64,000 nucleotides of DNA, from positions 124,001 through 188,000 of the IMG/VR virus record IMGVR_UViG_3300044712_001937, one strand, 5' to 3'. Below the pieces are notes generated by a model. That model had not been told where the DNA came from. It saw only the letters and a list, made by a program, of their open reading frames with translations, and made no database searches. This stretch comes from a virus. The translations under genes and the position numbers were made by a program. This document shows, piece after piece, positions 50,270 through 58,061 of this stretch. Position 1 is the stretch's first letter; the number at the start of each line of letters is the position of its first letter.

Positions 50270-50938
50270 ATGAAAACTTCTGTTAAATACAACAAATCAA
50301 ACGTATTAAAAAATGCTTGGTCTATACTTCGCAAGTCTAACAACCTAAAGAGCTGGTCAGACTGCATGAAAGATGCATGGAATATAGAAAAGAATGGTTT
50401 TTCTGATATTTCAATCAGTACCATATATAATAAGTATTTTAAACAGATATTTAACTATGTTTTAAATAAGATACATAAATACGAAATTGCGCAGGAAATA
50501 ACTCAGGATATTTTTCTTAAAGTAAATGAACATATCAATAATTATGATGTTGACAGAGCAAGTTTAAAGACTTGGATTTATAAAATTGCAAACAATAAAG
50601 TTATTGATTATTGGAGAAGTTTAGAAAACAGAACCAAAGATTTAAAAACGCAAATATCAGATTTTCAGGATGAGAACGGCAAAGAATATTTTCAAATTGC
50701 TGATAATTCAGATATTGAAACCTATACCAATGGAATAGAGATAAATGAGGCTGTAAGTTTGGCATTATCAAACCTTAAACCTGAATATCGTAAAATTGCG
50801 GAATTATGTTTTATTGAGGGTTTAAAATATAACGAAATATCTGAAAAGTTGAATATCCCAATGGGTACGGTAAAAGGCAATATTAACCGTATTAGGGCAA
50901 TGTTACAAGAAAGTTTACAATCAGTATATCAAAATTAA
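50270..50938 (+). CDS. ECF-type RNA polymerase sigma factor
   Basis: 222 residues from ATG 50270; the frame opens at 50168 but that part spans the promoter. After a 50-residue Trp-containing N-terminus comes sigma region 2 (about 52-118: YNKYFKQIFNYVLNK..., EIAQEITQDIFLKV, LKTWIYKIANNKVIDYWR) and region 4 (about 165-218: LKPEYRKIAELCFIEGLKYNEISEKLNIPMGTVKGNINRIR, a helix-turn-helix binding the -35 element). There are no regions 1 or 3, so it is ECF (group IV). The 24 TGTAAC-N16-CGTA sites are its likely targets. Confidence 0.9.
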   Translation: MKTSVKYNKSNVLKNAWSILRKSNNLKSWSDCMKDAWNIEKNGFSDISISTIYNKYFKQIFNYVLNKIHKYEIAQEITQDIFLKVNEHINNYDVDRASLKTWIYKIANNKVIDYWRSLENRTKDLKTQISDFQDENGKEYFQIADNSDIETYTNGIEINEAVSLALSNLKPEYRKIAELCFIEGLKYNEISEKLNIPMGTVKGNINRIRAMLQESLQSVYQN

Positions 50939-50946
50939 AAACGTTT

Positions 50947-50974
50947 AAATTTGGGGTTTAAATACCCCAAATTT
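50947..50974 (+). terminator. Perfect inverted repeat after the sigma gene
   Basis: AAATTTGGGG/CCCCAAATTT, 10 bp, 8-nt loop. No T-run, so it may be a weak terminator or an operator. Confidence 0.5.
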
Positions 50975-51018
50975 TAAATGTACAATGTATAAGTATAAAC
51001 CAAATAAACAATATAGCA

Positions 51019-51273
51019 ATGAAAACATTTAACCGTACAAGTTTACCGATGACAATTAAATATAATAAAAGGATATACACCCGTAACGATACCGAAAGCA
51101 GTTTATTAATGCAGGGTATTAGTTTAAATTCGTACATTAATTGTATGAAGTTAGCAGGTAGGAAAGTAATTTTGTGTAATGTACTAAGTAGAAACTTAAA
51201 AGGTAAAACAGATTTACATGGGCAACCTTATAAACCTACGCAATGGGTTTTTATACACAAACCTGTTAAATAG
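51019..51273 (+). CDS. Hypothetical basic protein
   Basis: 84 residues, not recognised; ends in TAG. Reached by a leader with AAACCAAATAAAC like other early genes but without a clear CGTA box. Confidence 0.6.
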   Translation: MKTFNRTSLPMTIKYNKRIYTRNDTESSLLMQGISLNSYINCMKLAGRKVILCNVLSRNLKGKTDLHGQPYKPTQWVFIHKPVK

Positions 51274-51320
51274 AACCTATAAAATAAATCATATATTAAT
51301 TTATAATATATGGTTTATTT

Positions 51321-51346
51321 TGTAACAATTTTAATTAAAAAACGTA
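51321..51346 (+). promoter_or_regulatory. ECF-type promoter TGTAAC-N16-CGTA
   Basis: TGTAAC 51321, CGTA 51343; spacer TTTTAATTAA type; for gene 51379. Confidence 0.7.
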
Positions 51347-51378
51347 TACTAATATACAAACCATAACAAACAAGACAA

Positions 51379-51645
51379 ATGAAAAATTCAGTAGTTGTAA
51401 ATTGCTCAAATGGTATAGTACGCCCATTACATGAAATAGCAAGTGAAATCCGTAAAGATTGGAAAAACGTTTATTTCGGTGCAGTTCCATACTTAGATGC
51501 AATGCGAAGTTTGGATAAGATAACCGATAACTACGGCATGGATAGTGCAAAGGATATTGTACTGTATTTTCTTTCCAATGCTTCAACTTGGAGAGGTGAC
51601 AATGCCAAACGTATTAAAGCAGAATTAAAGACAATGACAAAATAA
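51379..51645 (+). CDS. Conserved hypothetical early protein
   Basis: 88 residues. VYFGAVPYLDAMRSLDKITDNYGMDSAKDIVLYFLSNASTWRGDNAKRIKAEL is a compact helical fold that I have seen as a recurrent hypothetical in Bacteroidetes phages and elements. Function unknown. Own promoter and terminator. Confidence 0.65.
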   Translation: MKNSVVVNCSNGIVRPLHEIASEIRKDWKNVYFGAVPYLDAMRSLDKITDNYGMDSAKDIVLYFLSNASTWRGDNAKRIKAELKTMTK

Positions 51646-51670
51646 AGAAGTGTTTATTTAATGTAAAGTA

Positions 51671-51703
51671 AAAAGAGGTTGCAGGGATGCACCCTCTTTT
51701 TTT
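51671..51703 (+). terminator. Intrinsic terminator
   Basis: AAAAGAGG/CCTCTTTT outer stem, inner pairs, T-run. Confidence 0.7.
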
Positions 51704-51755
51704 GTTTATACAATGTTCATATACATACATTTTTTAATTAAAAAGTTTAAATGTT

Positions 51756-51781
51756 TGTAACAATCTTAATTAAAAACCGTA
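51756..51781 (+). promoter_or_regulatory. ECF-type promoter TGTAAC-N16-CGTA
   Basis: TGTAAC 51756, CGTA 51778; for gene 51815. Confidence 0.7.
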
Positions 51782-51814
51782 TACTAATGTACAAACCAAA
51801 TAAATATTAAGACA

Positions 51815-52375
51815 ATGACAAATTTAATTATCTCTATTACAAGCATTGAAGAAAAAAATTCAATTGAACAAGCTGGTTGTATTCTTTACAATGAAAAAAA
51901 AGGTACTTATTTACTACCTACCGATGCAATAGGTATTGATTTAAAAGGTTATTCAATTATTAATCGAAGTAGTTTATCTATTGAAGTTAAACAACCTGAA
52001 AAAAATAATGCCGAAAAGAGAAAAGAAAAGGAAATCAGAGTATATCAAAAACTTATTTCTCAGGGTTACACAAAGAAAGATTTAAGTAAATGGAATTTTT
52101 TTGATGTTAATCTGAAAGTTGTTTCTATTGAAGAAATTTCTTCAAATAAGATTGAGGAATGTTTAATTGCAACAAGCCACAAAGATTTAAAGAATGTTAT
52201 AATTAAACACATCTCAACCCGTAGCAACAGTAAAACCTTAAAATCTGCCTTAAAAATAGGTCAAACTGTTACCGCCAAAGTGTTAAGTTTAGAAGAACCA
52301 GAAACAAAGGTTGCAATAGGGATTAAACTATATAAACCTGAATATATTGCAAGTAAATACTTGCGGTTAAAATAA
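51815..52375 (+). CDS. Hypothetical early protein
   Basis: 186 residues; central charged helix (EKNNAEKRKEKEIRVYQKLISQGYTKKDLSKW), C-terminal beta-rich part (LKIGQTVTAKVLSLEEPETKVAIGIKLYKPEY). Not recognised. Confidence 0.6.
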   Translation: MTNLIISITSIEEKNSIEQAGCILYNEKKGTYLLPTDAIGIDLKGYSIINRSSLSIEVKQPEKNNAEKRKEKEIRVYQKLISQGYTKKDLSKWNFFDVNLKVVSIEEISSNKIEECLIATSHKDLKNVIIKHISTRSNSKTLKSALKIGQTVTAKVLSLEEPETKVAIGIKLYKPEYIASKYLRLK

Positions 52376-52391
52376 TAAAATTAGGTAAATT

Positions 52392-52422
52392 AAAACCCGT
52401 ATAGTAATGTACGGGTTTTTTT
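52392..52422 (+). terminator. Intrinsic terminator resembling the promoter core
   Basis: AACCCGTA/TACGGGTT with a loop reading TAGTAATG; the hairpin contains CGTATAGTAATGTAC, almost the CGTATACTAATGTAC promoter-leader core. Confidence 0.75.
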
Positions 52423-52431
52423 GTTTATATA

Positions 52432-52457
52432 TGTAACAATCTTAATTAAAAACCGTA
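52432..52457 (+). promoter_or_regulatory. ECF-type promoter TGTAAC-N16-CGTA
   Basis: TGTAAC 52432, CGTA 52454; for gene 52491. Confidence 0.7.
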
Positions 52458-52490
52458 AACTAATGTACAAACCAAATAAATATTAAGACA

Positions 52491-52685
52491 ATGAGTAACG
52501 AAAACAAAACATATATAGGAACTTACAAAGTTGTGAAGTTCTTTAAGGTTTCAGGTAGAAGACAAATATTAAGACGTGGGTTAAGTTTGGAAGAGGCAAA
52601 GAGAGTAGTTAATACTTATCCAGATTCTAATCGTAGTCTGGTAGGTTTTACTAAACAATTCAGTGCCAATAAGTATTTTGTATAA
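52491..52685 (+). CDS. Small basic conserved hypothetical
   Basis: 64 residues (YKVVKFFKVSGRRQILRRGLSLEEAKRVVNTYP...), a beta-beta-alpha style small protein of Bacteroidetes phages and elements; function unknown. Confidence 0.6.
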   Translation: MSNENKTYIGTYKVVKFFKVSGRRQILRRGLSLEEAKRVVNTYPDSNRSLVGFTKQFSANKYFV

Positions 52686-52701
52686 TGTACTTTTTTAATT
52701 A

Positions 52702-52733
52702 AAAACCTGTAACATCTTACAGGTTTTTTCGTA
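52702..52733 (+). promoter_or_regulatory. Composite terminator-promoter
   Basis: Terminator AACCTGTAA/TTACAGGTT plus T6 for 52491; the same bases give TGTAAC (52708-52713), 16 nt (3' arm and T-tract) and CGTA (52730-52733) for gene 52768. Confidence 0.7.
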
Positions 52734-52767
52734 TATAGATATATATATAACCATAACAATTACGACA

Positions 52768-53211
52768 ATGATTGAAAAGATTAAGAACATATTGGACGAA
52801 GTTTTACCCGCTAATGCTTTTAGATATGTAGGTTTAAGTTCAGGTAGTTTTGGCGGTGACTATATTAAAATCGGTATTGCTGCAAGTGATTTAAATATTC
52901 ACCAAGTAGCAGGACAAAAACCGCAATTAGTTTCTTTAATGTTGCATTTGGACGATATGGAATTGCATCCCCAATGTTTTGGCGGTAATGGTGGGCAAAG
53001 CATATACAGAATGCCAAATTTGGAGCTAAGAGAAGAAAAGTATTTAGCCATGAAGAACGTAAAAATACCATTCAGGCAACCAAAGAGAGAAGAAAAATTT
53101 ATCTTAGCTACAATACGCAAATTTGCCGAAAATTGGCTGCAAGCATTAAAAGATAATAAAGAGGTTTTAATGTATCAAGACTTGGTAAACTACGATGCAA
53201 TATTAAGCTAA
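52768..53211 (+). CDS. Conserved hypothetical early protein
   Basis: 147 residues: ANAFRYVGLSSGSFGGDYIKIGIAASD and FGGNGGQSIYRMPN, then a helical C-terminus. A recurrent hypothetical in Bacteroidetes elements; no function. Confidence 0.6.
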   Translation: MIEKIKNILDEVLPANAFRYVGLSSGSFGGDYIKIGIAASDLNIHQVAGQKPQLVSLMLHLDDMELHPQCFGGNGGQSIYRMPNLELREEKYLAMKNVKIPFRQPKREEKFILATIRKFAENWLQALKDNKEVLMYQDLVNYDAILS

Positions 53212-53232
53212 GACTAACCAACAATTTTAATT

Positions 53233-53266
53233 AAAAACCGTGTAACATTTGCACGGTTTTTTCGTA
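53233..53266 (+). promoter_or_regulatory. Composite terminator-promoter
   Basis: Terminator AAAAACCGTG/CACGGTTTTT; loop TGTAAC (53241-53246), 16 nt, CGTA (53263-53266) for gene 53295. Confidence 0.7.
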
Positions 53267-53294
53267 TATAGATATAACCAATAGTATTAAGACA

Positions 53295-53561
53295 ATGAGA
53301 ACAATTGACAAAATAATAACCAAAGTGAATGGTAGATATGGTGCTCCAATGGGCAGGTCTAATGTTATCCCAGAACCAAGTGAGACTATAAATGGGAAAC
53401 CACATTATAAAATTGTTGGTAAGGTTTTTGATTGTAAAGTACCAATGTGCAATGATGGTGCTTATGACAAAGGAGGTGCTTATTGGGGTATAGGTTCAAC
53501 TTTAAGAGTTAAGTATAATAAAGATTTAACATATATTGAGTTTTATAGAAGTGATTATTAA
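53295..53561 (+). CDS. Conserved hypothetical early protein
   Basis: 88 residues with RYGAPMGRSN, VFDCKVPMCNDGAYDKGGAYWG and LRVKYN; compact beta protein without known function. Next gene starts 17 nt later. Confidence 0.6.
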   Translation: MRTIDKIITKVNGRYGAPMGRSNVIPEPSETINGKPHYKIVGKVFDCKVPMCNDGAYDKGGAYWGIGSTLRVKYNKDLTYIEFYRSDY

Positions 53562-53578
53562 CCAATAACATTAAGACA

Positions 53579-53794
53579 ATGAAACCAATATTAATAAAGT
53601 ACAATATTTCTGAAAATAGAGCGCAAGAAATTGCGGACGAATTAAGTGAGATTAAAGATTTTTCAATTCTTTCATCTATAACAACCATTAAGGATAATGT
53701 ACAAAAACATTTGGGGTTAATAGCTAAGAATGAAATTGATTTTATTAATGAAGTTTGCGAAGTAGCATATAATTGCAAAGGTTTATACTTGTAA
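53579..53794 (+). CDS. Small hypothetical protein
   Basis: 71 residues, helical; not recognised. Shares the transcript of 53295. Confidence 0.55.
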   Translation: MKPILIKYNISENRAQEIADELSEIKDFSILSSITTIKDNVQKHLGLIAKNEIDFINEVCEVAYNCKGLYL

Positions 53795-53812
53795 CAAACT
53801 TTAATTAATAAC

Positions 53813-53838
53813 TGTAACAATTGTACTAACTTTTCGTA
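53813..53838 (+). promoter_or_regulatory. ECF-type promoter TGTAAC-N16-CGTA
   Basis: TGTAAC 53813, CGTA 53835; for gene 53872. Confidence 0.7.
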
Positions 53839-53871
53839 TACTAATGTACAAACCAAATAAATATTACGACA

Positions 53872-54099
53872 ATGGCAGAGTATAAAGTAAGTCTGGAAAT
53901 TCAGCTCGATGCTAAAAATCCATTAGAAGCTGCAAAAACTTTTGAATCTTGGATTAAAGAAGTAGGTGAACATTTTCAATACCATGTACAAGAAGAAAAT
54001 ACTCCTGAAATCTTTTCAGTTGACTTGAATGAAGAAGATGAGGATGCAGTATTACCAGTAAAACCGGAGGATTATAATCCTATCATTTGTAAAATCTAA
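53872..54099 (+). CDS. Small acidic hypothetical protein
   Basis: 75 residues: YKVSLEIQLDAKNPLEAAKTFESWIKE then an Asp/Glu-rich tail. Not recognised. Confidence 0.6.
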   Translation: MAEYKVSLEIQLDAKNPLEAAKTFESWIKEVGEHFQYHVQEENTPEIFSVDLNEEDEDAVLPVKPEDYNPIICKI

Positions 54100-54122
54100 T
54101 GTACAATTTTTAATTAAAAAAA

Positions 54123-54148
54123 TGTAACATCTTTCAGGTTTTTTTCTA
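54123..54148 (+). promoter_or_regulatory. Degenerate ECF-type promoter
   Basis: TGTAAC 54123, 16 nt, TCTA in place of CGTA, then the usual CTAATGTAC leader; for the ORF at 54195. Confidence 0.4.
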
Positions 54149-54194
54149 TACTAATGTACAAACCAATAAATAATAACAATTTAAATTTAATGCC

Positions 54195-54320
54195 ATGAGT
54201 AAAACATTTAAAGACGTTAAGAAGTATTATAACGGTAAAGAAAGTATTAACAATCGCAAACAGCAAAGAACTCTAAAACAAATGAGTCAATACGCTGGTA
54301 TTGGGATTGAAAGAGAGTAA
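54195..54320 (+). CDS. Tiny basic protein
   Basis: 41 residues (SKTFKDVKKYYNGKES...); followed by a strong terminator, which supports a real gene. Confidence 0.5.
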   Translation: MSKTFKDVKKYYNGKESINNRKQQRTLKQMSQYAGIGIERE

Positions 54321-54337
54321 AACAAATAAACAAAATT

Positions 54338-54361
54338 AAGGGAGATTATCTCCCTTTTTTT
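54338..54361 (+). terminator. Intrinsic terminator
   Basis: AAGGGAGA/TCTCCCTT, loop TTA, T8. Confidence 0.9.
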
Positions 54362-54372
54362 TATTTAAAATA

Positions 54373-54398
54373 GGTAACAATTTTAATTAAAAAACGTA
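54373..54398 (+). promoter_or_regulatory. ECF-type promoter GGTAAC-N16-CGTA
   Basis: GGTAAC 54373, CGTA 54395; for gene 54432. Confidence 0.7.
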
Positions 54399-54431
54399 TA
54401 CCTATATACAAACCAAATAAATATTACGACA

Positions 54432-54719
54432 ATGGAAGCAATTGATAATTATGTAAAGGAAATACAAGAAGCACAAATTAAAGATTGGAATAGGCATGGT
54501 TTTACATTACCTCATCCAATTATATCAATGACTAAAGGTCAAAAGTTTTATAAAATATACATCACTACATTTGGAAGTAAAGCAATTCATTGCTTTGTCG
54601 ATTTTGATGGTAATATCTTTAAAGCTGCCAGTTTAAATGCACCAGCTAAAGGTATAAGAGGGAATATCAATAATGAGAAGAAACCTTTATTATGTGGTGA
54701 TTTTTATAGATACAGGTAA
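54432..54719 (+). CDS. Conserved hypothetical early protein
   Basis: 95 residues with MTKGQKFYKIYITTFGSKAIHCFVDFDGNIFKAASLNAPAKGIRGNI, a small beta fold; recurrent in Bacteroidetes phages, no function. Its stop codon lies inside the next promoter's -35 box. Confidence 0.6.
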   Translation: MEAIDNYVKEIQEAQIKDWNRHGFTLPHPIISMTKGQKFYKIYITTFGSKAIHCFVDFDGNIFKAASLNAPAKGIRGNINNEKKPLLCGDFYRYR

Positions 54720-54740
54720 CAATTTTAATTAAAATACGTA
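54715..54740 (+). promoter_or_regulatory. ECF-type promoter GGTAAC-N16-CGTA
   Basis: GGTAAC 54715, CGTA 54737; overlaps the TAA stop of 54432; for gene 54769. Confidence 0.7.
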
Positions 54741-54768
54741 TATCAATATACAATCAATAATTAAGACA

Positions 54769-54984
54769 ATGAATGAAGTAAGAGCAAAAATAGTGGTGAT
54801 GTCGCATTTATCCGATGCAGGTTTTGAAGTAAATGTAAATCCAATACAGGCACAAAAACGAATTGAATTTGCAAAGTTTATTATCTTAAAAGTAAAAGGA
54901 GATTTAAACCTAATGATTGACCCAACTAAATTATGGGATGAGTTTATGGGTATATCAATACTAAAGTCAGGAAAGGGAGAATAA
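54769..54984 (+). CDS. Small hypothetical protein
   Basis: 71 residues, beta-rich; ends inside a terminator hairpin. Not recognised. Confidence 0.6.
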   Translation: MNEVRAKIVVMSHLSDAGFEVNVNPIQAQKRIEFAKFIILKVKGDLNLMIDPTKLWDEFMGISILKSGKGE

Positions 54985-54997
54985 TTCTCCCTTTTTT
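54972..54997 (+). terminator. Intrinsic terminator overlapping the stop codon
   Basis: AAAGGGAGAA/TTCTCCCTTT with TAA (54982-54984) in the loop region. Confidence 0.85.
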
Positions 54998-55007
54998 AAT
55001 TAAAAAA

Positions 55008-55033
55008 TGTAACAATAATAAAACATTTACGTA
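55008..55033 (+). promoter_or_regulatory. ECF-type promoter TGTAAC-N16-CGTA of a small RNA
   Basis: TGTAAC 55008, CGTA 55030; the small structured RNA begins 11 nt downstream. Confidence 0.65.
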
Positions 55034-55043
55034 TAATATAGTA

Positions 55044-55081
55044 GGCAGGGTGAAACTTGGGTGCGGTAATCCGACCCTGCC
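55044..55081 (+). ncRNA. Small structured RNA, copy 1
   Basis: GGCAGGGT/ACCCTGCC closes a 38-nt element with a conserved interior (ACTTGGGTG, GTAATCC). A second copy of the same length, about 84% identical, is at 62644. Each has its own ECF-type promoter, and the downstream gene has another, so it is likely a separate RNA or 5' leader element. Confidence 0.55.
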
Positions 55082-55152
55082 TTTATGTTTGCTTATTTAG
55101 ATTTAGTTTAAATAAAGTTTGTGATAATTTTAATTAAAAAAGTTTATATTTG

Positions 55153-55178
55153 TATAACAATTTTAATTAAAAAACGTA
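55153..55178 (+). promoter_or_regulatory. ECF-type promoter TATAAC-N16-CGTA
   Basis: TATAAC 55153, CGTA 55175; for gene 55212. Confidence 0.65.
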
Positions 55179-55211
55179 TTACTATATATAAACCAAATAA
55201 AATAAAATATT

Positions 55212-56108
55212 ATGGCAAGGATTAAAAAAGTTAAAATCGGAACAGAAGCACTCACATTAAGTGAATTACTGTTTAAGGTTGAAATGAGGGATAATCCACG
55301 TAGAACAAACAGCGAATATTCAAAAGTCGTTGTAGGTACTATTTTTCAGGATGATTTTAGAGGTGAATTAGAAGTTGATTTAAACTACTGTTCACCACGT
55401 TATGAACTTGTTCCTAACAGTGAAATATTTCCAGAAATCAAACGTGTATTAAACGAAAATGAGGTTGAATATACAGTAACATATTCGCACCTTAATTTTG
55501 CCCGTTTTTACGTTGACTACGTAATAACTGACGCTCGATATGCTTACAGGATTAAAAGCAGTAAAGGCGATATTATTCAACCTATGCTTAGAGTTCAGCA
55601 CTCTTACAATGGTTTAACTAAGTATAAAATCACTTTCGGATATTTCCGTTTGGTTTGTACCAATGGCTTATCTATTCCAGTTCAAGAAATGAACGAATTC
55701 AATTTATGTATCGTTGGTAAACATACTGATTCGATTAAACACTCATTCAAAAAATTGGATGTTATGTTGAAGTTGTTTGTTAACGATGCAAAGCAAATTA
55801 CTGAAAGTATTACAGCTAAATATGAATTACTTGGCGGTCGCATGATTACTAATGTAGAAGACCGTATAACTGAGGTTTTAGAAGCCTCTGGTATCATTGC
55901 AGTTGAAACCAAAGGGTTTAACAGCGTTGAGGATATTAAAACCCGTATAAATAAAGAAACATATTTGTACAATGGGCAAGTAAATGAATGGCTCATTTAT
56001 AATGGAATTAACTCATATATTAATGATGATTCCAGAAATATTGCAGCACCAGAGAAAAGGCAGGAAACTGATAGCAAGGTACTTGAATACATGCTCACTA
56101 CATGTTAA
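55212..56108 (+). CDS. DUF932 (phage/plasmid-like) protein
   Basis: 298 residues. PMLRVQHSYNGLTKYKITFGYFRLVCTNGLSIP is the DUF932 signature; LNYCSPRYELVPNSEIFP near the N-terminus also fits. The family occurs in phages and plasmids across bacteria; the role is unknown. Longest gene of the early block after the sigma region. Confidence 0.8.
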   Translation: MARIKKVKIGTEALTLSELLFKVEMRDNPRRTNSEYSKVVVGTIFQDDFRGELEVDLNYCSPRYELVPNSEIFPEIKRVLNENEVEYTVTYSHLNFARFYVDYVITDARYAYRIKSSKGDIIQPMLRVQHSYNGLTKYKITFGYFRLVCTNGLSIPVQEMNEFNLCIVGKHTDSIKHSFKKLDVMLKLFVNDAKQITESITAKYELLGGRMITNVEDRITEVLEASGIIAVETKGFNSVEDIKTRINKETYLYNGQVNEWLIYNGINSYINDDSRNIAAPEKRQETDSKVLEYMLTTC

Positions 56109-56181
56109 ATAAAAGGGGTTAATCCCCATTTATTTTTAATATTAATTTGTATATTTGTACAAATTTCAAATTTCTATAAAG

Positions 56182-56221
56182 AGTGTGCTATCAGTTTAAC
56201 CAGAACTGGCACACTTTTTTT
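56182..56221 (+). terminator. Intrinsic terminator
   Basis: AGTGTGC/GCACACT with inner CAGTT/AACTG, T7. Confidence 0.8.
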
Positions 56222-56243
56222 ATTTAAAATAGTTTGTACAATC

Positions 56244-56269
56244 TATAACATTTTTAATTAAAAACCGTA
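56244..56269 (+). promoter_or_regulatory. ECF-type promoter TATAAC-N16-CGTA
   Basis: TATAAC 56244, CGTA 56266; the transcript then meets the terminator at 56301, so it may make only a short RNA. Confidence 0.6.
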
Positions 56270-56300
56270 AACTAATGTACTAAATTTACATTCGTCACTT

Positions 56301-56337
56301 AAAAAACCTGTTATGTCAAAAATGTAACAGGTTTTTT
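56301..56337 (+). terminator. Strong intrinsic terminator
   Basis: A perfect 13-bp stem (AAAAAACCTGTTA and complement) ending in T6; only about 35 nt after the promoter at 56266. Confidence 0.85.
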
Positions 56338-56397
56338 ATTTTTACTTGCATTTGATTGTACATAATGTATTTTTGCTGTACTTATGTATAACCTAAA

Positions 56398-56643
56398 ATG
56401 AAGTACACAAATTATTTAATGAAATGTGACTATGTTAATTGTGAGAAAATTATTAACGATAGTCCTGAATATATGAAACCTATTACTGTTCCAATGTCCA
56501 TTATCGGTGCTGTTGGCGGTTTATGTATCATTGGTGGAATGTTCCCAATGACTTATATTATTGATACATTTCGCAATGTACGCTATCAATATTTAAGATA
56601 TTATAGAAAATCTCACCCATTTAAACAAATTAATTTGAATTGA
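56398..56643 (+). CDS. Small membrane protein
   Basis: 81 residues with one hydrophobic span (VPMSIIGAVGGLCIIGGMFPMTYII). Not recognised. Confidence 0.55.
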   Translation: MKYTNYLMKCDYVNCEKIINDSPEYMKPITVPMSIIGAVGGLCIIGGMFPMTYIIDTFRNVRYQYLRYYRKSHPFKQINLN

Positions 56644-56652
56644 TTTTAATTA

Positions 56653-56683
56653 AAAACTGTAACATTAACAGTTTTATTTCGTA
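56653..56683 (+). promoter_or_regulatory. Composite terminator-promoter
   Basis: Hairpin AAAACTGT/ACAGTTTT; TGTAAC (56658-56663), 16 nt, CGTA (56680-56683) for gene 56716. Confidence 0.65.
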
Positions 56684-56715
56684 TTATATTGTACAACCAA
56701 ATAAATAATACAACA

Positions 56716-57312
56716 ATGAGAGCAGATATTTTAATCGAAAAATTTGAAAGACAAACAGCAGATTTATTAAATAAACAAACTGTTGAGATATTCAAAGAAC
56801 TGGTTTTATTATTTGGAGAAATGAAACAAGTTCAACCAAATTTAAAACGTTTATATATTGGTATGGGAACATACGCAATTGATGGTGATTATATTGTCGA
56901 ATATAATGATTTCGAAGACGAAAGTAATACCGATGAGATTATTGGTAAAATTGATGAAGAACTTGTAAGATACAAAGGTTTAGCCAAAAATAGCGATTTT
57001 TCTGAACAAATTAATGATTGTATTAATAATGATAATAATGCTATTTTTAACGCTTCAAACCATATGAATGAGGCATGTATTGAATTCGTTAAACTTTGTA
57101 ATTATATTCAAGAAATTAAAATGACTACATTATTTTCTGGTGTTAACGAAAATGGTGTGATTGTTGATTATGGTGCTGGTTCGCATTTAGATACTTATAT
57201 TGATGCTGTTGAAAGTTCAGAGGTTGAACTACTTGTTAAGAATAAAATTCCAATAATATTTCATCAAACACATTCAGAAGAGTATTATAAATATACTCAC
57301 CTAAAAGACTGA
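56716..57312 (+). CDS. Hypothetical early protein
   Basis: 198 residues from ATG 56716 (AACAATG leader). Helical, acidic; not recognised. Confidence 0.6.
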   Translation: MRADILIEKFERQTADLLNKQTVEIFKELVLLFGEMKQVQPNLKRLYIGMGTYAIDGDYIVEYNDFEDESNTDEIIGKIDEELVRYKGLAKNSDFSEQINDCINNDNNAIFNASNHMNEACIEFVKLCNYIQEIKMTTLFSGVNENGVIVDYGAGSHLDTYIDAVESSEVELLVKNKIPIIFHQTHSEEYYKYTHLKD

Positions 57313-57320
57313 TTTTAATT

Positions 57321-57354
57321 AAAAACCTTGCAACAATTGTGAGGTTTTTTCGTA
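57321..57354 (+). promoter_or_regulatory. Composite terminator-promoter
   Basis: Hairpin AAAAACCTTGC/GTGAGGTTTTT; TGCAAC (57329-57334), 16 nt, CGTA (57351-57354) for gene 57383. Confidence 0.7.
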
Positions 57355-57382
57355 TATAAATGTACAACCAATAATTAAGACA

Positions 57383-57688
57383 ATGACAAAGAAAGCATTT
57401 ATCGAATTAGCAAGCTATCACCAATACGGTAAACGTAATGAACGTGGTTTTATAGCTTTGTTCTTTGATTGGATGAGAGGTGATGATGGCGTTGGTTATA
57501 AATATTGTGTTTATGCCAGAGCTTTAAACTCAACAAAGAAAGAACTTATTGATGCATTATATAATGCAATTACCAAAGATGAGGATACTCCTTGGTATGT
57601 TCAAACAATTATTGCACAGGAAAATAAACAAAGATTTAAAGTTCCTATTGTTGCGAGTGGTTTATTTAATCTAATTAAACATAACTAA
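57383..57688 (+). CDS. Hypothetical early protein
   Basis: 101 residues (KRNERGFIALFFDWMRGDDGVGYKYCVYARALNSTKKELIDALYNAI), a small mixed alpha/beta protein; unknown function. Terminator follows. Confidence 0.6.
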   Translation: MTKKAFIELASYHQYGKRNERGFIALFFDWMRGDDGVGYKYCVYARALNSTKKELIDALYNAITKDEDTPWYVQTIIAQENKQRFKVPIVASGLFNLIKHN

Positions 57689-57695
57689 TAGATTT

Positions 57696-57718
57696 AAACC
57701 TGCTTAGGCAGGTTTTTC
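57696..57718 (+). terminator. Intrinsic terminator
   Basis: AACCTGC-TTAG-GCAGGTT, T-run. Confidence 0.85.
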
Positions 57719-57836
57719 TTTTTATAAAAAGAATGATATTTCTTATGTAATATTTTTATACGTTAGTCAACAATAAAAAACATTTATTAATTTCTTATGT
57801 ATATTTGTGGTATGTATATTAAACCTCATTAGTCTC

Positions 57837-58061
57837 ATGGATAAATTATATGTTATAAATAAGAAACATTTAGATGATTTTAAAGGTTATACCGGAGAAT
57901 TAGTTATCATTGTTCATATACATAGTTTAGGGCATTGTACTATTGAAAGTACTTTAACAGGTCGATTATGGTATGCTGATATTGAGAATGATTTAGTTGA
58001 GGCTATTGAAGCTCAAAATAAAGAAGAAATATTTGAAGAAGTTTTGCAACAATTATTTTAA
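57837..58061 (+). CDS. Small hypothetical protein
   Basis: 74 residues from ATG 57837; TATATTTG at 57800-57807 marks a host-type -7 box, so the upstream extension of the frame is leader. Not recognised. Confidence 0.6.
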   Translation: MDKLYVINKKHLDDFKGYTGELVIIVHIHSLGHCTIESTLTGRLWYADIENDLVEAIEAQNKEEIFEEVLQQLF

